A stretch of 17,570 nt of DNA, taken from positions 1 to 17,570 of the forward strand of contig JAWXBK010000012.1 in the NCBI GenBank assembly GCA_034439975.1. The letters are read 5' to 3'. This document shows positions 7,044-15,293 of this stretch, in pieces (position 1 is the first letter of the stretch; every line of letters begins with the position of its first letter). Under the pieces are notes generated by a model. That model was not told the DNA's origin, did no database searches, and was given only the letters and a program-made list of their open reading frames with translations. A program made the translations under genes and the position numbers. The stretch comes from JAWXBK01 sp034439975. GTDB lineage: Bacteria > Pseudomonadota > Alphaproteobacteria > Dongiales > Dongiaceae.

Positions 7044-9290
7044 ATGCACAGAATTCTGGGCTACGCCGATCGCTGGACATTGCGGTCCGGCGAGACGGTC
7101 AGGATCCAGGCGAGCTGCGACAATGTCGCGCGCTATCGCGCCGACATCGTGCGCCTCATCTGCGGCGACGATATGCCGGCGGGGCCGGGCTTCAAGGAAA
7201 CGGTGATTGCCGAGCTCGGTGAAATCGCGGGCCGGTTCCAGCCGATCGAAATCGGATCCTTTGGCCTCGTCGAGGCCGATCCGGCACTTGATACGGGCGG
7301 CGCTTTCGCGATCGCCCTGACGATCTTTCCAACCATGCCGGGCGAGGGCGAGCAATGCCTGATGGCGCGCGCACGGCCGGATCGCCGGGCGGGCTCGGGC
7401 CTCTTCATCGACGACAAAGCGCGGCTTCTTCTCCGCATCGGCGATGGCAAGGGCGGGTTTGCAGACCTTGCTGCCGATGTGGCGGTACCGGCGCAACGCT
7501 GGTTGCGCATCGTCGCAGGCTACGATCCTGCGAGCGGAGCGGCTTTCATCGCGCAGCGCGGCGTTCATGGCTTTCCGCTCGATGCGCCGGCGGGCATGAA
7601 GCGCGCGCGACTGCAGAGTCTGCGTCCAGCCGAAACCGGTCTCGATCTGACCTTCGCTTCCGTCTGGTCGGGACGCGAGGCAAAGCCGCGCATGACCCGA
7701 TTCTATAATGGGCGGATCGAGGCGCCGGCTTTGTTGCGCGGGAACCTCGCGGAGAGCGAGATCGAAGCCCTGCTGCAAGGCAGCATCGACGATGCAACGA
7801 AGACCCGTGTGATCGCCGCCTGGGATTTCGCGCAAGGGATGAGCGGCGAGCGCATGATCGATACCGGACCGCACGGGCTCCATGGCCGGCTGGTCAACAT
7901 GCCGACCCGCGCTGTCACCGGCGCGCGCTGGGACGGCAGCGTGCATGACTGGACCCGCGATCCATCGCACTATGCGGCGGTACATTTCCACGACGACGAT
8001 CTCGAGGATTGCGGCTGGGAGACGGACTTCACGTTCACGGTTCCGGCCAACCTGAAAAGCGGGATCTATGCGGCGCGACTGACCGGCCTCGGTGAACATG
8101 CCGGGGAAGAGGAACGCATTCCGTTCTTCGTGGTACCGGCGAAGGGGGCCGCGCGCGCGAAGATCGCCTTTCTCGCATCGACGCACACCTTCATGGCCTA
8201 TGCGAATTCGCACTACCGGACCGACGATGCCGATATGGAGATGAAGTCGGGAAATTTCCTGACACTCAACCCTTGGGAACTTTATCTGAACGAGCATCGC
8301 GAGCTCGGCATGTCGCCCTATGACACCCATAGCGACGGCACCGGCGTCTGTTATTCCTCCCGGCTTCGGCCGCTCTTCTCGATGCAGGTGAAGAACCGGG
8401 TCTGGGCGTTCAACGGCGACACGCATGTGACCGACTGGCTCGACGCGACGGGTTTTGATTACGACATTGTCACCGACGACATGATTCACGAGGGCGGGCT
8501 CGCCGCGCTCGAGCCCTACAACGTGATCGTGACCGGCGCGCATCCGGAATACTGGTCGACGGGCATGTGGGATGCGGCGGTTGAATATCAGCAGCAGGGC
8601 GGTCGGCTGATGTATCTCGGCGGCAACGGCTTTTACTGGCGCCATGCGGTGCATCCCGGGAAGCCGCATGTGATCGAGGTGCGCCGCGCCGAATCCGGCG
8701 CGCGCTATTGGGGCACGGCACCGGGCGAGGCTTATCACAGCTTTACCGGCGAGTATGGCGGCCTGTGGCGCCGGCTCGGTCGCCCGCCGCAGGGTCTGGT
8801 CGGCGTCGGCACGGTCGCGACCGGGTTCGATTTCGGGAGTTATTACCGCCGCATGAAGGATGCCTCGAACCCGCGCGCGGCCTGGATCTTCGAGGGCGTC
8901 GCGGGCGACATCATCGGCGATTTCGGATCGAAAGGCAGCGGTGCGGCCGGCGAGGAGATCGACCGCGCCGATTTCTCGCTCGGTACGCCGGCCCATGCGC
9001 TGATCATCGCGCGCTCGGAAGCCCATAGCCGCTATTTCAATCTCGCGCCCGAAGAGACCTTGTTTCACCACCCGACGATCAACGGCGAAGAGGCCGAGGC
9101 CTGCTATGCCGATATCGTTTTCTACGAATGTCCCAATGGCGGTGCTCTGTTCGCAACCGGCTCGATCTCCTGGCCGGCGGCGCTTGCGCATGAGGGCTAT
9201 AACAACAATGTAAGCCGTATCACCGAGAACGTGCTGCGTCGCTTTGCCGACGATGCGCCGTTCGAGATGCCAGATGATGCCGGAAAGTAG
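7044..9290 (+). CDS. N,N-dimethylformamidase-type large (beta) subunit, iron amidohydrolase
   Basis: This 748-residue protein is close to the 762-residue DMFase heavy chain. DMFase hydrolyses N,N-dimethylformamide to dimethylamine and formate at a mononuclear Fe held by two Tyr and one Glu. Residues about 60-225 look like a LamG/jelly-roll domain (GAFAIALTIFPTMPG, GSGLFIDDKARLLLRIG, WLRIVAGYDPASG). The C-terminal catalytic part holds FMAYANSH (Y386), SPYDTHSDG (Y426) and VTGAHPEYWS (H500, E502), then GGRLMYLGGNGFYWR. Spacings Y386-Y426-E502 (40, 76) are close to those I recall in Paracoccus Y399-Y440-E521 (41, 81, with H519), so I infer these are the iron ligands. The actual amide substrate may differ from DMF. 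An AGGG element overlaps the end of the small-subunit gene, which indicates coupled translation. Confidence 0.87.
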   Translation: MHRILGYADRWTLRSGETVRIQASCDNVARYRADIVRLICGDDMPAGPGFKETVIAELGEIAGRFQPIEIGSFGLVEADPALDTGGAFAIALTIFPTMPGEGEQCLMARARPDRRAGSGLFIDDKARLLLRIGDGKGGFADLAADVAVPAQRWLRIVAGYDPASGAAFIAQRGVHGFPLDAPAGMKRARLQSLRPAETGLDLTFASVWSGREAKPRMTRFYNGRIEAPALLRGNLAESEIEALLQGSIDDATKTRVIAAWDFAQGMSGERMIDTGPHGLHGRLVNMPTRAVTGARWDGSVHDWTRDPSHYAAVHFHDDDLEDCGWETDFTFTVPANLKSGIYAARLTGLGEHAGEEERIPFFVVPAKGAARAKIAFLASTHTFMAYANSHYRTDDADMEMKSGNFLTLNPWELYLNEHRELGMSPYDTHSDGTGVCYSSRLRPLFSMQVKNRVWAFNGDTHVTDWLDATGFDYDIVTDDMIHEGGLAALEPYNVIVTGAHPEYWSTGMWDAAVEYQQQGGRLMYLGGNGFYWRHAVHPGKPHVIEVRRAESGARYWGTAPGEAYHSFTGEYGGLWRRLGRPPQGLVGVGTVATGFDFGSYYRRMKDASNPRAAWIFEGVAGDIIGDFGSKGSGAAGEEIDRADFSLGTPAHALIIARSEAHSRYFNLAPEETLFHHPTINGEEAEACYADIVFYECPNGGALFATGSISWPAALAHEGYNNNVSRITENVLRRFADDAPFEMPDDAGK

Positions 9291-9293
9291 CGA

Positions 9294-10007
9294 ATGAACT
9301 TCTCCATCGAACCGGTCCTCGACGCGTTTCCGGCGTTTCGCTGCGGCGTGGTTCTCTGCGAGATCGAGGCGGTGCCGGAAGGCCGCGCGCCGATGCTCGA
9401 TGCGGCGACGACCGATGCCGAGTTCGATGCCATCACGCGCTATCATCTCGACACGGTCGGCGAGATTCCGGCGATCCGCGACTGGCGCAAGGCCTATCGC
9501 GCCATGGGGATCAAGAAGACCAGCTATCGCTGCTCGGTCGAGCGGCTGTTGCGCGGGGTTTTGCAGGGTCGCGGTCTGCCGCGCATCAACGGGTTCGTCG
9601 ATTCCTATAATCTTGCGTCGCTTCGCCATCTGGTGCCGATCGGCGCCGACGACCTCGATCATGTGCGCGGCGATCTCGGCTTCCGCTTTGCAAAACCCGG
9701 CGACAGTTTCCTTGCGCTCGGCGACGAAAGCGCGACCGAGGATCCGCCCAAGGACGGCGAGGTGGTCTATGCCGATTCCGAAAAGATTCTGTGCCGCCGC
9801 TGGAACTGGTATCAGGACGCGCGGAGCCCGATTACGCTCGCGACCAGGCGCGCAATCGTGACGGTGCAGGGGCTGGAAAGCGCCGATGTCGATACCGCCA
9901 TCGCCGACCTGCGCACGCTCATTGCCGAACATGCCGCGACGCGGAGCGCGACGGCGATGCTCTCCAGAGACAATCCAACAGTGGATCTCGCGACGCTGAA
10001 ACCGTGA
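9294..10007 (+). CDS. Free-standing B3/B4 tRNA-binding domain protein
   Basis: This 237-residue protein carries a B3/B4 domain, the module that in phenylalanyl-tRNA synthetase beta holds the editing site. The diagnostic stretch spans residues about 60-125: DWRKAYRAMGIKKTSYRCS, then LLRGVLQGRGLPRINGFVD, SYNLASLRHLVPIGADDLD. The C-terminal part (WNWYQDARSPITLATRRAIVTVQGL) is also typical of stand-alone members. These proteins are thought to bind or deacylate misacylated tRNA or similar amino-acyl compounds, but most are uncharacterised. The ATG is 3 bases after the large-subunit stop, with GGAAAG overlapping that stop, so the two genes are co-translated. Its place in an amide-hydrolase operon has no obvious explanation. 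Confidence 0.82.
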   Translation: MNFSIEPVLDAFPAFRCGVVLCEIEAVPEGRAPMLDAATTDAEFDAITRYHLDTVGEIPAIRDWRKAYRAMGIKKTSYRCSVERLLRGVLQGRGLPRINGFVDSYNLASLRHLVPIGADDLDHVRGDLGFRFAKPGDSFLALGDESATEDPPKDGEVVYADSEKILCRRWNWYQDARSPITLATRRAIVTVQGLESADVDTAIADLRTLIAEHAATRSATAMLSRDNPTVDLATLKP

Positions 10008-10044
10008 CGCGATCTATGCCGGTCTGCGGGGCGGGTTTGCCCGA

Positions 10045-10059
10045 CCCGGTTCGGCCGGG
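10045..10059 (+). other. Small hairpin in the 81-base gap before the amidase gene
   Basis: CCCGG (10045-10049) pairs with CCGGG (10055-10059) across TTCGG, in a GC-rich gap between the B3/B4 and amidase genes. No T run follows, so it is not a convincing terminator. It may stabilise or attenuate the operon message. Confidence 0.25.
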
Positions 10060-10088
10060 CACAATCGCTCACCGAACGGGGGACCTTC

Positions 10089-11513
10089 ATGATCGATCTT
10101 GAGCTTTGCTATATGCCGGCGACCGAGGCGCTGACGCGGTTTCGCGCGCGGACATTATCGCCGGTCGAAATCGTAACTGCCCAGATCGCGCGCGCCGAAG
10201 CGACCGAGCCGACGATCAATGCATATGCCGACCGCTATTTCGACGAGGCGCTGGATACGGCTCGCAAGGCCGAGGCGCGCTATGCCAAACCCGGCGGGCG
10301 CCCGCGCACGCTTGAAGGGCTGACGCTGGCGATCAAGGACGAGGCGGCGATCAAGGGGCGGCGCTCTACCTACGGCTCGCTCATCTACAAGGACAATATC
10401 GCGACGAAGACCAATCCGACGATCGAGCGGCTGCTGCGCGCCGGCGCGATCCCGATCGGGCGCACGAATTGCCCGGAATTCTCCTGCGCCTGGATCACTG
10501 ATACGCGCATCCACGGCACCACCCGGTCGCCGTGGAACCGGACCTTCACCTGCGGCGGATCGTCGGGCGGATCGGGTGCCGCGCTGGCGGCCGGCTCGAC
10601 AACGCTGGCGACAGGTTCCGACATCGGCGGCTCGATCCGCATACCGTCGGCTTTGTGCGGCACCGTCGGCTTCAAGCCGCCGCATGGCCGCAATCCCGAC
10701 GAGACGCCGTTCAACATGGATCTCTATTCTGTCATCGGGCCGATGGCGCGCACTGTCGCGGACATCGCGCTGATGCAGAACGTCACCGCGGGCCCCCATC
10801 CGCTCGATATGGATGCGCTCCGGCCGAAGCTGCGGCTGCCGACCGCATTCAAGGGCATCGAGGGCGTGAAGATCGGTTACTCCTACGATCTCGGCTTCTG
10901 GCCGATCCATGAGGATGTGCGCGAACAGATGACACAAGCGCTGGCGGCGCTGGAATCAGCCGGCGCCATTGTCGAGCCGGTCGACCTGGTCTGGACGCCG
11001 GACATGCAGCGCGGCTGCGAATCCTATCTCGACCATCTGTTCGGCCGGGGCCTGGCGCGAGAGCTGGAACGGCATCGCGACCTGCTCTGCGATTACACGA
11101 TCTGGTACGCCGAACGCGCGGGGAAGACGACGGCGGAGGATTTCCTGCATGCGCTGGAGATGGCGGGGCAATTCCACGACCGCGTCGGCCCGCTGCTCGA
11201 AAAGTATCAAGTGCTGATCTGTCCGACCGTCCCCACGAACGAGGTCCATGCCGATCAGCGGCCGTCGGTCCTGAATCAGGTCGCCGGCCGTACGATCGAC
11301 ACCGACTATGAGTGGCCGATGACGCATCCCTTCAACATGCTCGGGCGCCTGCCGGTGCTGGCGGTGCCGGCCGGGATCGGCCGCAACGGGCTGCCGGTCG
11401 GTCTCCAGATCGTCGCGCGCGCCTTCGACGACGCGCGCTGCTTCCGCGTCGCCGCCGCTCTGGAACGCGCACGGCCCTGGCTCGATACGCCGGCGCGCCG
11501 GCCGAAACTGTAG
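10089..11513 (+). CDS. Amidase-signature family amidohydrolase
   Basis: This 474-residue hydrolase carries the full amidase-signature catalytic set. The Lys is K83 in LTLAIKDEA. The cis-Ser is S158 in TCGGSSGGSGAALAAG, and the nucleophile is S182 in TGSDIGGSIRIPS. The 24-residue gap between the two serines is as in known members. The family cleaves carboxylic amides to acid and ammonia or amine. The N-terminal part (ALTRFRARTLSPVEIVTAQ) is also typical. No glutamyl-tRNA amidotransferase partners are present, so it is not GatA. In this operon it could hydrolyse an amide related to the substrate or product of the DMFase-like enzyme. Specificity cannot be read from sequence. A GGGGGA ribosome site lies just before the ATG. 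Confidence 0.9.
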   Translation: MIDLELCYMPATEALTRFRARTLSPVEIVTAQIARAEATEPTINAYADRYFDEALDTARKAEARYAKPGGRPRTLEGLTLAIKDEAAIKGRRSTYGSLIYKDNIATKTNPTIERLLRAGAIPIGRTNCPEFSCAWITDTRIHGTTRSPWNRTFTCGGSSGGSGAALAAGSTTLATGSDIGGSIRIPSALCGTVGFKPPHGRNPDETPFNMDLYSVIGPMARTVADIALMQNVTAGPHPLDMDALRPKLRLPTAFKGIEGVKIGYSYDLGFWPIHEDVREQMTQALAALESAGAIVEPVDLVWTPDMQRGCESYLDHLFGRGLARELERHRDLLCDYTIWYAERAGKTTAEDFLHALEMAGQFHDRVGPLLEKYQVLICPTVPTNEVHADQRPSVLNQVAGRTIDTDYEWPMTHPFNMLGRLPVLAVPAGIGRNGLPVGLQIVARAFDDARCFRVAAALERARPWLDTPARRPKL

Positions 11514-11521
11514 GAATCGCC

Positions 11522-12751
11522 ATGACCGACAGGAAACGCGATCGCCGCAACGCCGCACCGGGTTTCGCGACCCGCGCGATTCACGAGGGATACGATCCGG
11601 CGGACGAGCAGGGTGCGCTGACGCCGCCGATCTACATGACCTCGACCTATGCGTTCGAGAGCGCGGAAGCGGGCGGTGAATTGTTTCGCGGCGAGCGCGC
11701 CGGTTACATCTATGGCCGCACGCGGAACCCGACGCAGGCGCTGCTCGAAACCCGCATGGCCTCGCTCGAAGGCGGCGAGGCGGCGGTCGCCTTTGCCTCG
11801 GGCATCGGCGCGATCACCAGCATGGTGTGGTCGCTGGTCTCCGCCGGCGACGATGTGATCGTCGATCACACGATCTATGGAAGTTCCTATGCCTTCTTCA
11901 TGAACGGGCTGACGCGCTTCGGCGTCACCGTGCAAGCGATCGACCTGACCGAGCCGGAAAATATCGCGCGCGCTTTGAAGAAGAACACGAAGCTCGTTTT
12001 TTTCGAGACGCCGGCCAATCCCAACCTCCGCATCATCGATATCGCGGCGATTGCCAAGCTGGCGAAGCCGGCCGGCGCGCTGGTCGCGGTCGACAACACG
12101 TTCTGCTCGCCGGCCTTGCAGCGACCGCTCGAATTCGGCGCCGATCTGGTGGTGCATTCAGCGACCAAATATCTCGGCGGGCATGGCGACCTGCTCGGCG
12201 GCGTCTGCATCGGATCGACCGATCTGATGAAGCAGGTGCGCCTGCTCGGTTTGCGCTCGCTCACGGGTGCGACGCTGTCGCCGATCAACGCGTTCCTGAT
12301 CCTGCGTGGTCTCAAGACCCTGAAGCTTCGGCTCGAGCGGCATTCGCAATCGGCGCACGCGATCGCCGAAGCGATCCAGGACCATCCGTCTATAGACCGG
12401 CTCGATTATCCAGGCCTTGCTTCGTTCGCCGGACATGCACTCGCGAAGAAGCAGATGTCGGCCTTCGGCGGCATGATCTCGCTCGAACTGAAAGGCGGGA
12501 TGAGCGCCGGGCTCGCCTTCATGAACCGGCTCGAACTCGTCACCCGCGCGGTCAGCCTCGGCGATGCCGAGACTTTGGTGCAGCACCCGGCCTCGATGAC
12601 CCACTCGACCTACAGTGCCGAGGAACGGGCACAGCACGGCATCGGCGACGGGCTGATCCGCCTTTCGGTCGGGCTCGAAGAGGTCGAGGATCTCGTCGCC
12701 GATATCCTGCAGGCGCTGGACGGCGCGAAGACGGGTATCAGCGCGCGCTGA
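11522..12751 (+). CDS. Methionine gamma-lyase-like PLP enzyme (Cys/Met metabolism family)
   Basis: This 409-residue enzyme has the family fold and residues: YGRTRNPT (61-71, Tyr and Arg that bind PLP phosphate from the partner subunit), VDNTF with D191, and SATKYLGGHGD with the PLP lysine K216. The C-terminal half is strongly like Pseudomonas putida methionine gamma-lyase (YPGLASF, GGMI-ELKGG, RAVSLGDAE-QHPASMTHS, LIRLSVGLE). That enzyme splits methionine to methanethiol, ammonia and 2-oxobutyrate. Three residues that tune its methionine specificity differ here: P. putida Cys116 is Ser121, Lys240 is Arg245 and Asp241 is Ser246. Substrate could therefore be another sulfur amino acid. It starts 8 bases after the amidase stop and overlaps the convergent membrane gene by 14 bases. 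Confidence 0.85.
   Translation: MTDRKRDRRNAAPGFATRAIHEGYDPADEQGALTPPIYMTSTYAFESAEAGGELFRGERAGYIYGRTRNPTQALLETRMASLEGGEAAVAFASGIGAITSMVWSLVSAGDDVIVDHTIYGSSYAFFMNGLTRFGVTVQAIDLTEPENIARALKKNTKLVFFETPANPNLRIIDIAAIAKLAKPAGALVAVDNTFCSPALQRPLEFGADLVVHSATKYLGGHGDLLGGVCIGSTDLMKQVRLLGLRSLTGATLSPINAFLILRGLKTLKLRLERHSQSAHAIAEAIQDHPSIDRLDYPGLASFAGHALAKKQMSAFGGMISLELKGGMSAGLAFMNRLELVTRAVSLGDAETLVQHPASMTHSTYSAEERAQHGIGDGLIRLSVGLEEVEDLVADILQALDGAKTGISAR
12738..12751. repeat. 14-bp perfect palindrome holding both convergent stop codons
   Basis: TCAGCGCGCGCTGA is its own reverse complement. Read rightward it encodes the end of the gamma-lyase; read leftward it encodes the end of the YedE-half protein. Both proteins therefore finish Ser-Ala-Arg-stop. 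It can fold into a 5-bp stem, but no T run follows on either strand. Confidence 0.85.
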
Positions 12752-13190
12752 CCGGCGCGTCGGTTTTCGGGCCGAGCGTGCGGCGCCAGATCACCATGCC
12801 GGCGATCATGGCCAGCACGAAGATCACGGTTTCGACGCGTCCCCAGGCGAGCGAGGCGATCGCCGGTCCGGGGCAGTAACCGACGAGGCCCCAGCCGACA
12901 CCGAACAGCACGGAGCCGGCGACCAGCCTAACATCGATGTCGCGGCGCGTCGGCCATTCGAAACGCTCGGCGACCAGAGGCTTGTTAAGGCGTCGCGCGA
13001 GCACGAAACCGGGGAACGTCACGATCAGCGCACCGACCAGGACGACGGCGAGGCTCGGATCCCAGCCGCCTGACGGAATAGCACCGATATCGAGGAAGGC
13101 CAGAACCTTCGCCGGATTGGCCATCTGCGAAACCGCAAGACCGGCGCCGAACAGGAGGCCTGCGAGAACCGCCCAGACTATCTGGCGCAT
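12738..13190 (-). CDS. YeeE/YedE-type transporter half, DUF6691/PmpB-like
   Basis: This 150-residue membrane protein has about four hydrophobic segments. It carries the family motif FGVGWGLVGYCPGPAIASLA (about 96-115, C106). Together with the gene immediately upstream it makes the two-piece YeeE/YedE transporter (PmpA/PmpB arrangement), linked in other bacteria to import of reduced sulfur such as thiosulfate or sulfide-related compounds. The start at 13190 is set by GGAGG 5 bases upstream and by the one-base gap after the partner's stop. An earlier in-frame ATG would overlap the partner and lacks such a site. The exact substrate is unknown. Confidence 0.83.
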   Translation of the reverse strand: MRQIVWAVLAGLLFGAGLAVSQMANPAKVLAFLDIGAIPSGGWDPSLAVVLVGALIVTFPGFVLARRLNKPLVAERFEWPTRRDIDVRLVAGSVLFGVGWGLVGYCPGPAIASLAWGRVETVIFVLAMIAGMVIWRRTLGPKTDAPVSAR

Positions 13191-13191
13191 G

Positions 13192-13617
13192 TCAGCCTCC
13201 GATAACATGGCGCATGACGAAGACGGTTGCCGCGCCGCTCGCCATGAAAACGCCGGTGGCCGCGAGCGAACGCGGCGACATCCGGGCAAGCCCGCATACG
13301 CCGTGACCGCTGGTGCAGCCGCTGCCGAGTTGCGTGCCGAAGCCGACCAGCAATCCGCCGCCGATCAGCAGCGGCAGCGACCCGGTGATCTCGATCGCAG
13401 CCGGCGCAACACCGGCGATCGAGGCGAGTGCGGCTCCGCCGATCAGGCCGACGATGAAGCCGACGCGCCAGCGCCATTCCGGCCCGTCCGGCTGAACGGC
13501 CCTGCCGAGGATGCCGCTGACGCCGGCAATACGGCCGTTGGCGATCATCAAAAGGACGATACCGGCACCGATCAGCGCGCCGCCGATCAGGGCCGAGACT
13601 GGGGTGAAATTGTCCAT
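13192..13617 (-). CDS. YeeE/YedE-type transporter half, PmpA-like, with Cys motif
   Basis: This 141-residue membrane protein has about four hydrophobic helices. The YeeE hallmark FGTQLGSGCTSGHGVCGLARMS lies at 93-114, with C101, H105 and C108. Conserved Cys of this kind relay thiosulfate through YeeE. A GGGGAG ribosome site sits upstream of the ATG at 13617. It lies 35 bases downstream of the SLC13-type gene and 1 base before its partner, so all three are probably one transcript. The location next to a gamma-lyase fits a role in sulfur supply, which is an inference from context. Confidence 0.85.
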   Translation of the reverse strand: MDNFTPVSALIGGALIGAGIVLLMIANGRIAGVSGILGRAVQPDGPEWRWRVGFIVGLIGGAALASIAGVAPAAIEITGSLPLLIGGGLLVGFGTQLGSGCTSGHGVCGLARMSPRSLAATGVFMASGAATVFVMRHVIGG

Positions 13618-13652
13618 CGCTTGCGATCTCCCCGAAAAGCGGATGTATCAGT

Positions 13653-15125
13653 CTACCCGAACAGCGCCGGGCCGAGCATCAGGGTGATCAGCGTGACGGC
13701 GGCGATGCCGATCAGGTCGAGCGGCGCTCCGGCACGCAGCATCTGCGCGGCGGAGACGGCACCGCTGCCATAGACGATGGCGTTGGGCGGCGTTCCCACC
13801 GGCAGCATGAAGCCGAGCGAAGCCATCAGCGCGACCGTGACCGCCAGCAAAACGGGGTCGGTGCCGATGCCGAGCGCGACCGCACCGGCGACCGGCAGGA
13901 AGATTGCGGCAATGACCGTGTTGCTGGCGAGTTCGCTCAAGGCGACGATCAGCAGACCGAATGCCGCTACGAACAGGATCGGCGGCATGGCCACAAGGCT
14001 CGTTGTGCTGTCGCCGATAGCGTGGGCAAGACCGCTGCTGTCGATGGCCTGCGCGAGGGAAAGCCCGCCGCCGAACAGGATCAGCACGTTCCACGGCAGG
14101 CTGGCGGTGTCGCGCCATGTCAACAGGAAGCGGCCTTGTTTGGGTTCGACGGGTATGACGAACAGCAGGATTCCCGCAGCGATCGCGATCGCCGGGTCCG
14201 AATAGACGAGCCCGGTCAGTTCCTGCACGAGAGGCCGCGTGATCCAGGCCAGCGCAGTCAGCGCGAAGATGACGGTTACCATCGCTTCGCCGCGTGTCAT
14301 GGGCATCAATGTCGCGCGTTCGGCGGCAAGAGCCGCACGATGACCGACGAGCGCATGGGGATCGAACGGAAAGGCGATCCGCACCAGCCACAACCAGGCG
14401 ATTGGCAGCAGGATCGCGACCGCGGGCAGACCGATCGCAAACCATTGCGCAAAACCGATCTCGATCCCGTGCGCCTCGCGCAGATAGCCGGCAAGAAGCG
14501 CATTCGGCGGGGTTCCGATCAGCGAACCCATGCCGCCGATGGAGGCTGCATAGGCGATGCCGAGCATGAGCGATGCGGCGAACTTGTCGAAATCGCCAGA
14601 TGCGGTCGGCGCCGTGCATCGGCGCATCGTTGCCAGAATTGACTGGCCGATCGGCAGCATGGTCATCGCAGTTGCGGTGTTGCTGATCCAGAGGCTGAGG
14701 AACGCGGTCGCCAGCATCAACCCGGCCACGACGAGTTGCGGCCGTTCGCCGACGAGGCCGAGGATGACCAGCGCAATACGACGATCGAGGCCCCATCGCT
14801 GCAAAGCAAGAGCGAGAAGGAAACCGCCGAGAAAAAGAAAAATCAGCGGATCCGCATAGGGCGCTGTCGCCGAGCCGATCGATGCGATGCCCAACAAAGG
14901 AAGCAGCAGCACCGGCAAGAGCGCGGTGACAGCGAGCGGCACGGCTTCGCTCATCCACCAGATCGCCATCCACAGCGCAAGCGCCGCCGTACTCCAGGCC
15001 GGATCCGAAAGCCCGGCGGGTGCCGGCAGGGCAAGCAGCAGGGCGAAGACAGCGGGCCCCGCGATCAATCCCACCCGGCAATGCCATCGCCAGCCATCCA
15101 ATGCCGCTGCGTCGTTTCCGGCCAT
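13653..15125 (-). CDS. SLC13/DASS-family sodium-coupled anion symporter
   Basis: This 490-residue inner-membrane protein has 11 or more hydrophobic segments in two inverted halves. Each half carries the family's sodium- and substrate-binding motif SNT: SNTATA (148-153) and SNTVIA (401-406). Each half is followed by a repeat of the loop IGTPPNA (near 205) or VGTPPNA (near 443). The family moves dicarboxylates, citrate or sulfate with Na+. Adjacent sulfur-type transporter genes make sulfate or an organosulfur anion plausible, but C4-dicarboxylates cannot be excluded. The ATG at 15125 is the first Met of the frame that leads directly into the first hydrophobic helix. It is divergent from the GerE-type regulator. 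Confidence 0.88.
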   Translation of the reverse strand: MAGNDAAALDGWRWHCRVGLIAGPAVFALLLALPAPAGLSDPAWSTAALALWMAIWWMSEAVPLAVTALLPVLLLPLLGIASIGSATAPYADPLIFLFLGGFLLALALQRWGLDRRIALVILGLVGERPQLVVAGLMLATAFLSLWISNTATAMTMLPIGQSILATMRRCTAPTASGDFDKFAASLMLGIAYAASIGGMGSLIGTPPNALLAGYLREAHGIEIGFAQWFAIGLPAVAILLPIAWLWLVRIAFPFDPHALVGHRAALAAERATLMPMTRGEAMVTVIFALTALAWITRPLVQELTGLVYSDPAIAIAAGILLFVIPVEPKQGRFLLTWRDTASLPWNVLILFGGGLSLAQAIDSSGLAHAIGDSTTSLVAMPPILFVAAFGLLIVALSELASNTVIAAIFLPVAGAVALGIGTDPVLLAVTVALMASLGFMLPVGTPPNAIVYGSGAVSAAQMLRAGAPLDLIGIAAVTLITLMLGPALFG

Positions 15126-15236
15126 GGCGACAGTCTCGCAGGAATCGCTCCCGACCTGCCAGACTGCCTGTTGTCACAGCGGACAGGGGGGAACGATCGG
15201 GCCATGCAGGGTCGCCATGCGGTTTCGCCCTGCGAT

Positions 15237-15265
15237 TTGAGTGCGGGGGCAGGCGAGGCTAGCCT
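15237..15265 (+). promoter_or_regulatory. Possible sigma-70-type promoter for the LuxR-type gene
   Basis: TTGAGT (15237-15242) and TAGCCT (15260-15265) are separated by exactly 17 bases. Transcription would begin a few bases downstream, shortly before the GTG start at 15294. The boxes match the consensus only partly. Confidence 0.25.
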
Positions 15266-15293
15266 GTGCGCCCTTCTTCTTCGGGCGAGGATC

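Noticed and set aside
6597..9932. A 1,111-codon open frame on the minus strand opposite the DMFase-like genes
   Set aside because: It is antisense to three well-supported genes, has no recognisable domain and an Arg/His-rich composition typical of mirror frames in GC-rich DNA.
13648..15177. A 509-codon minus-strand frame overlapping the SLC13 gene
   Set aside because: The alternative frame holds the SNT and GTPPNA motifs and continuous membrane helices. This one is Arg-rich and featureless.
14736..15293. A long N-terminal extension of the LuxR-type regulator
   Set aside because: The frame upstream of 15204 is antisense to the SLC13 gene and Arg/Gln-rich. A GTG at 15294, after a possible promoter, is more plausible.
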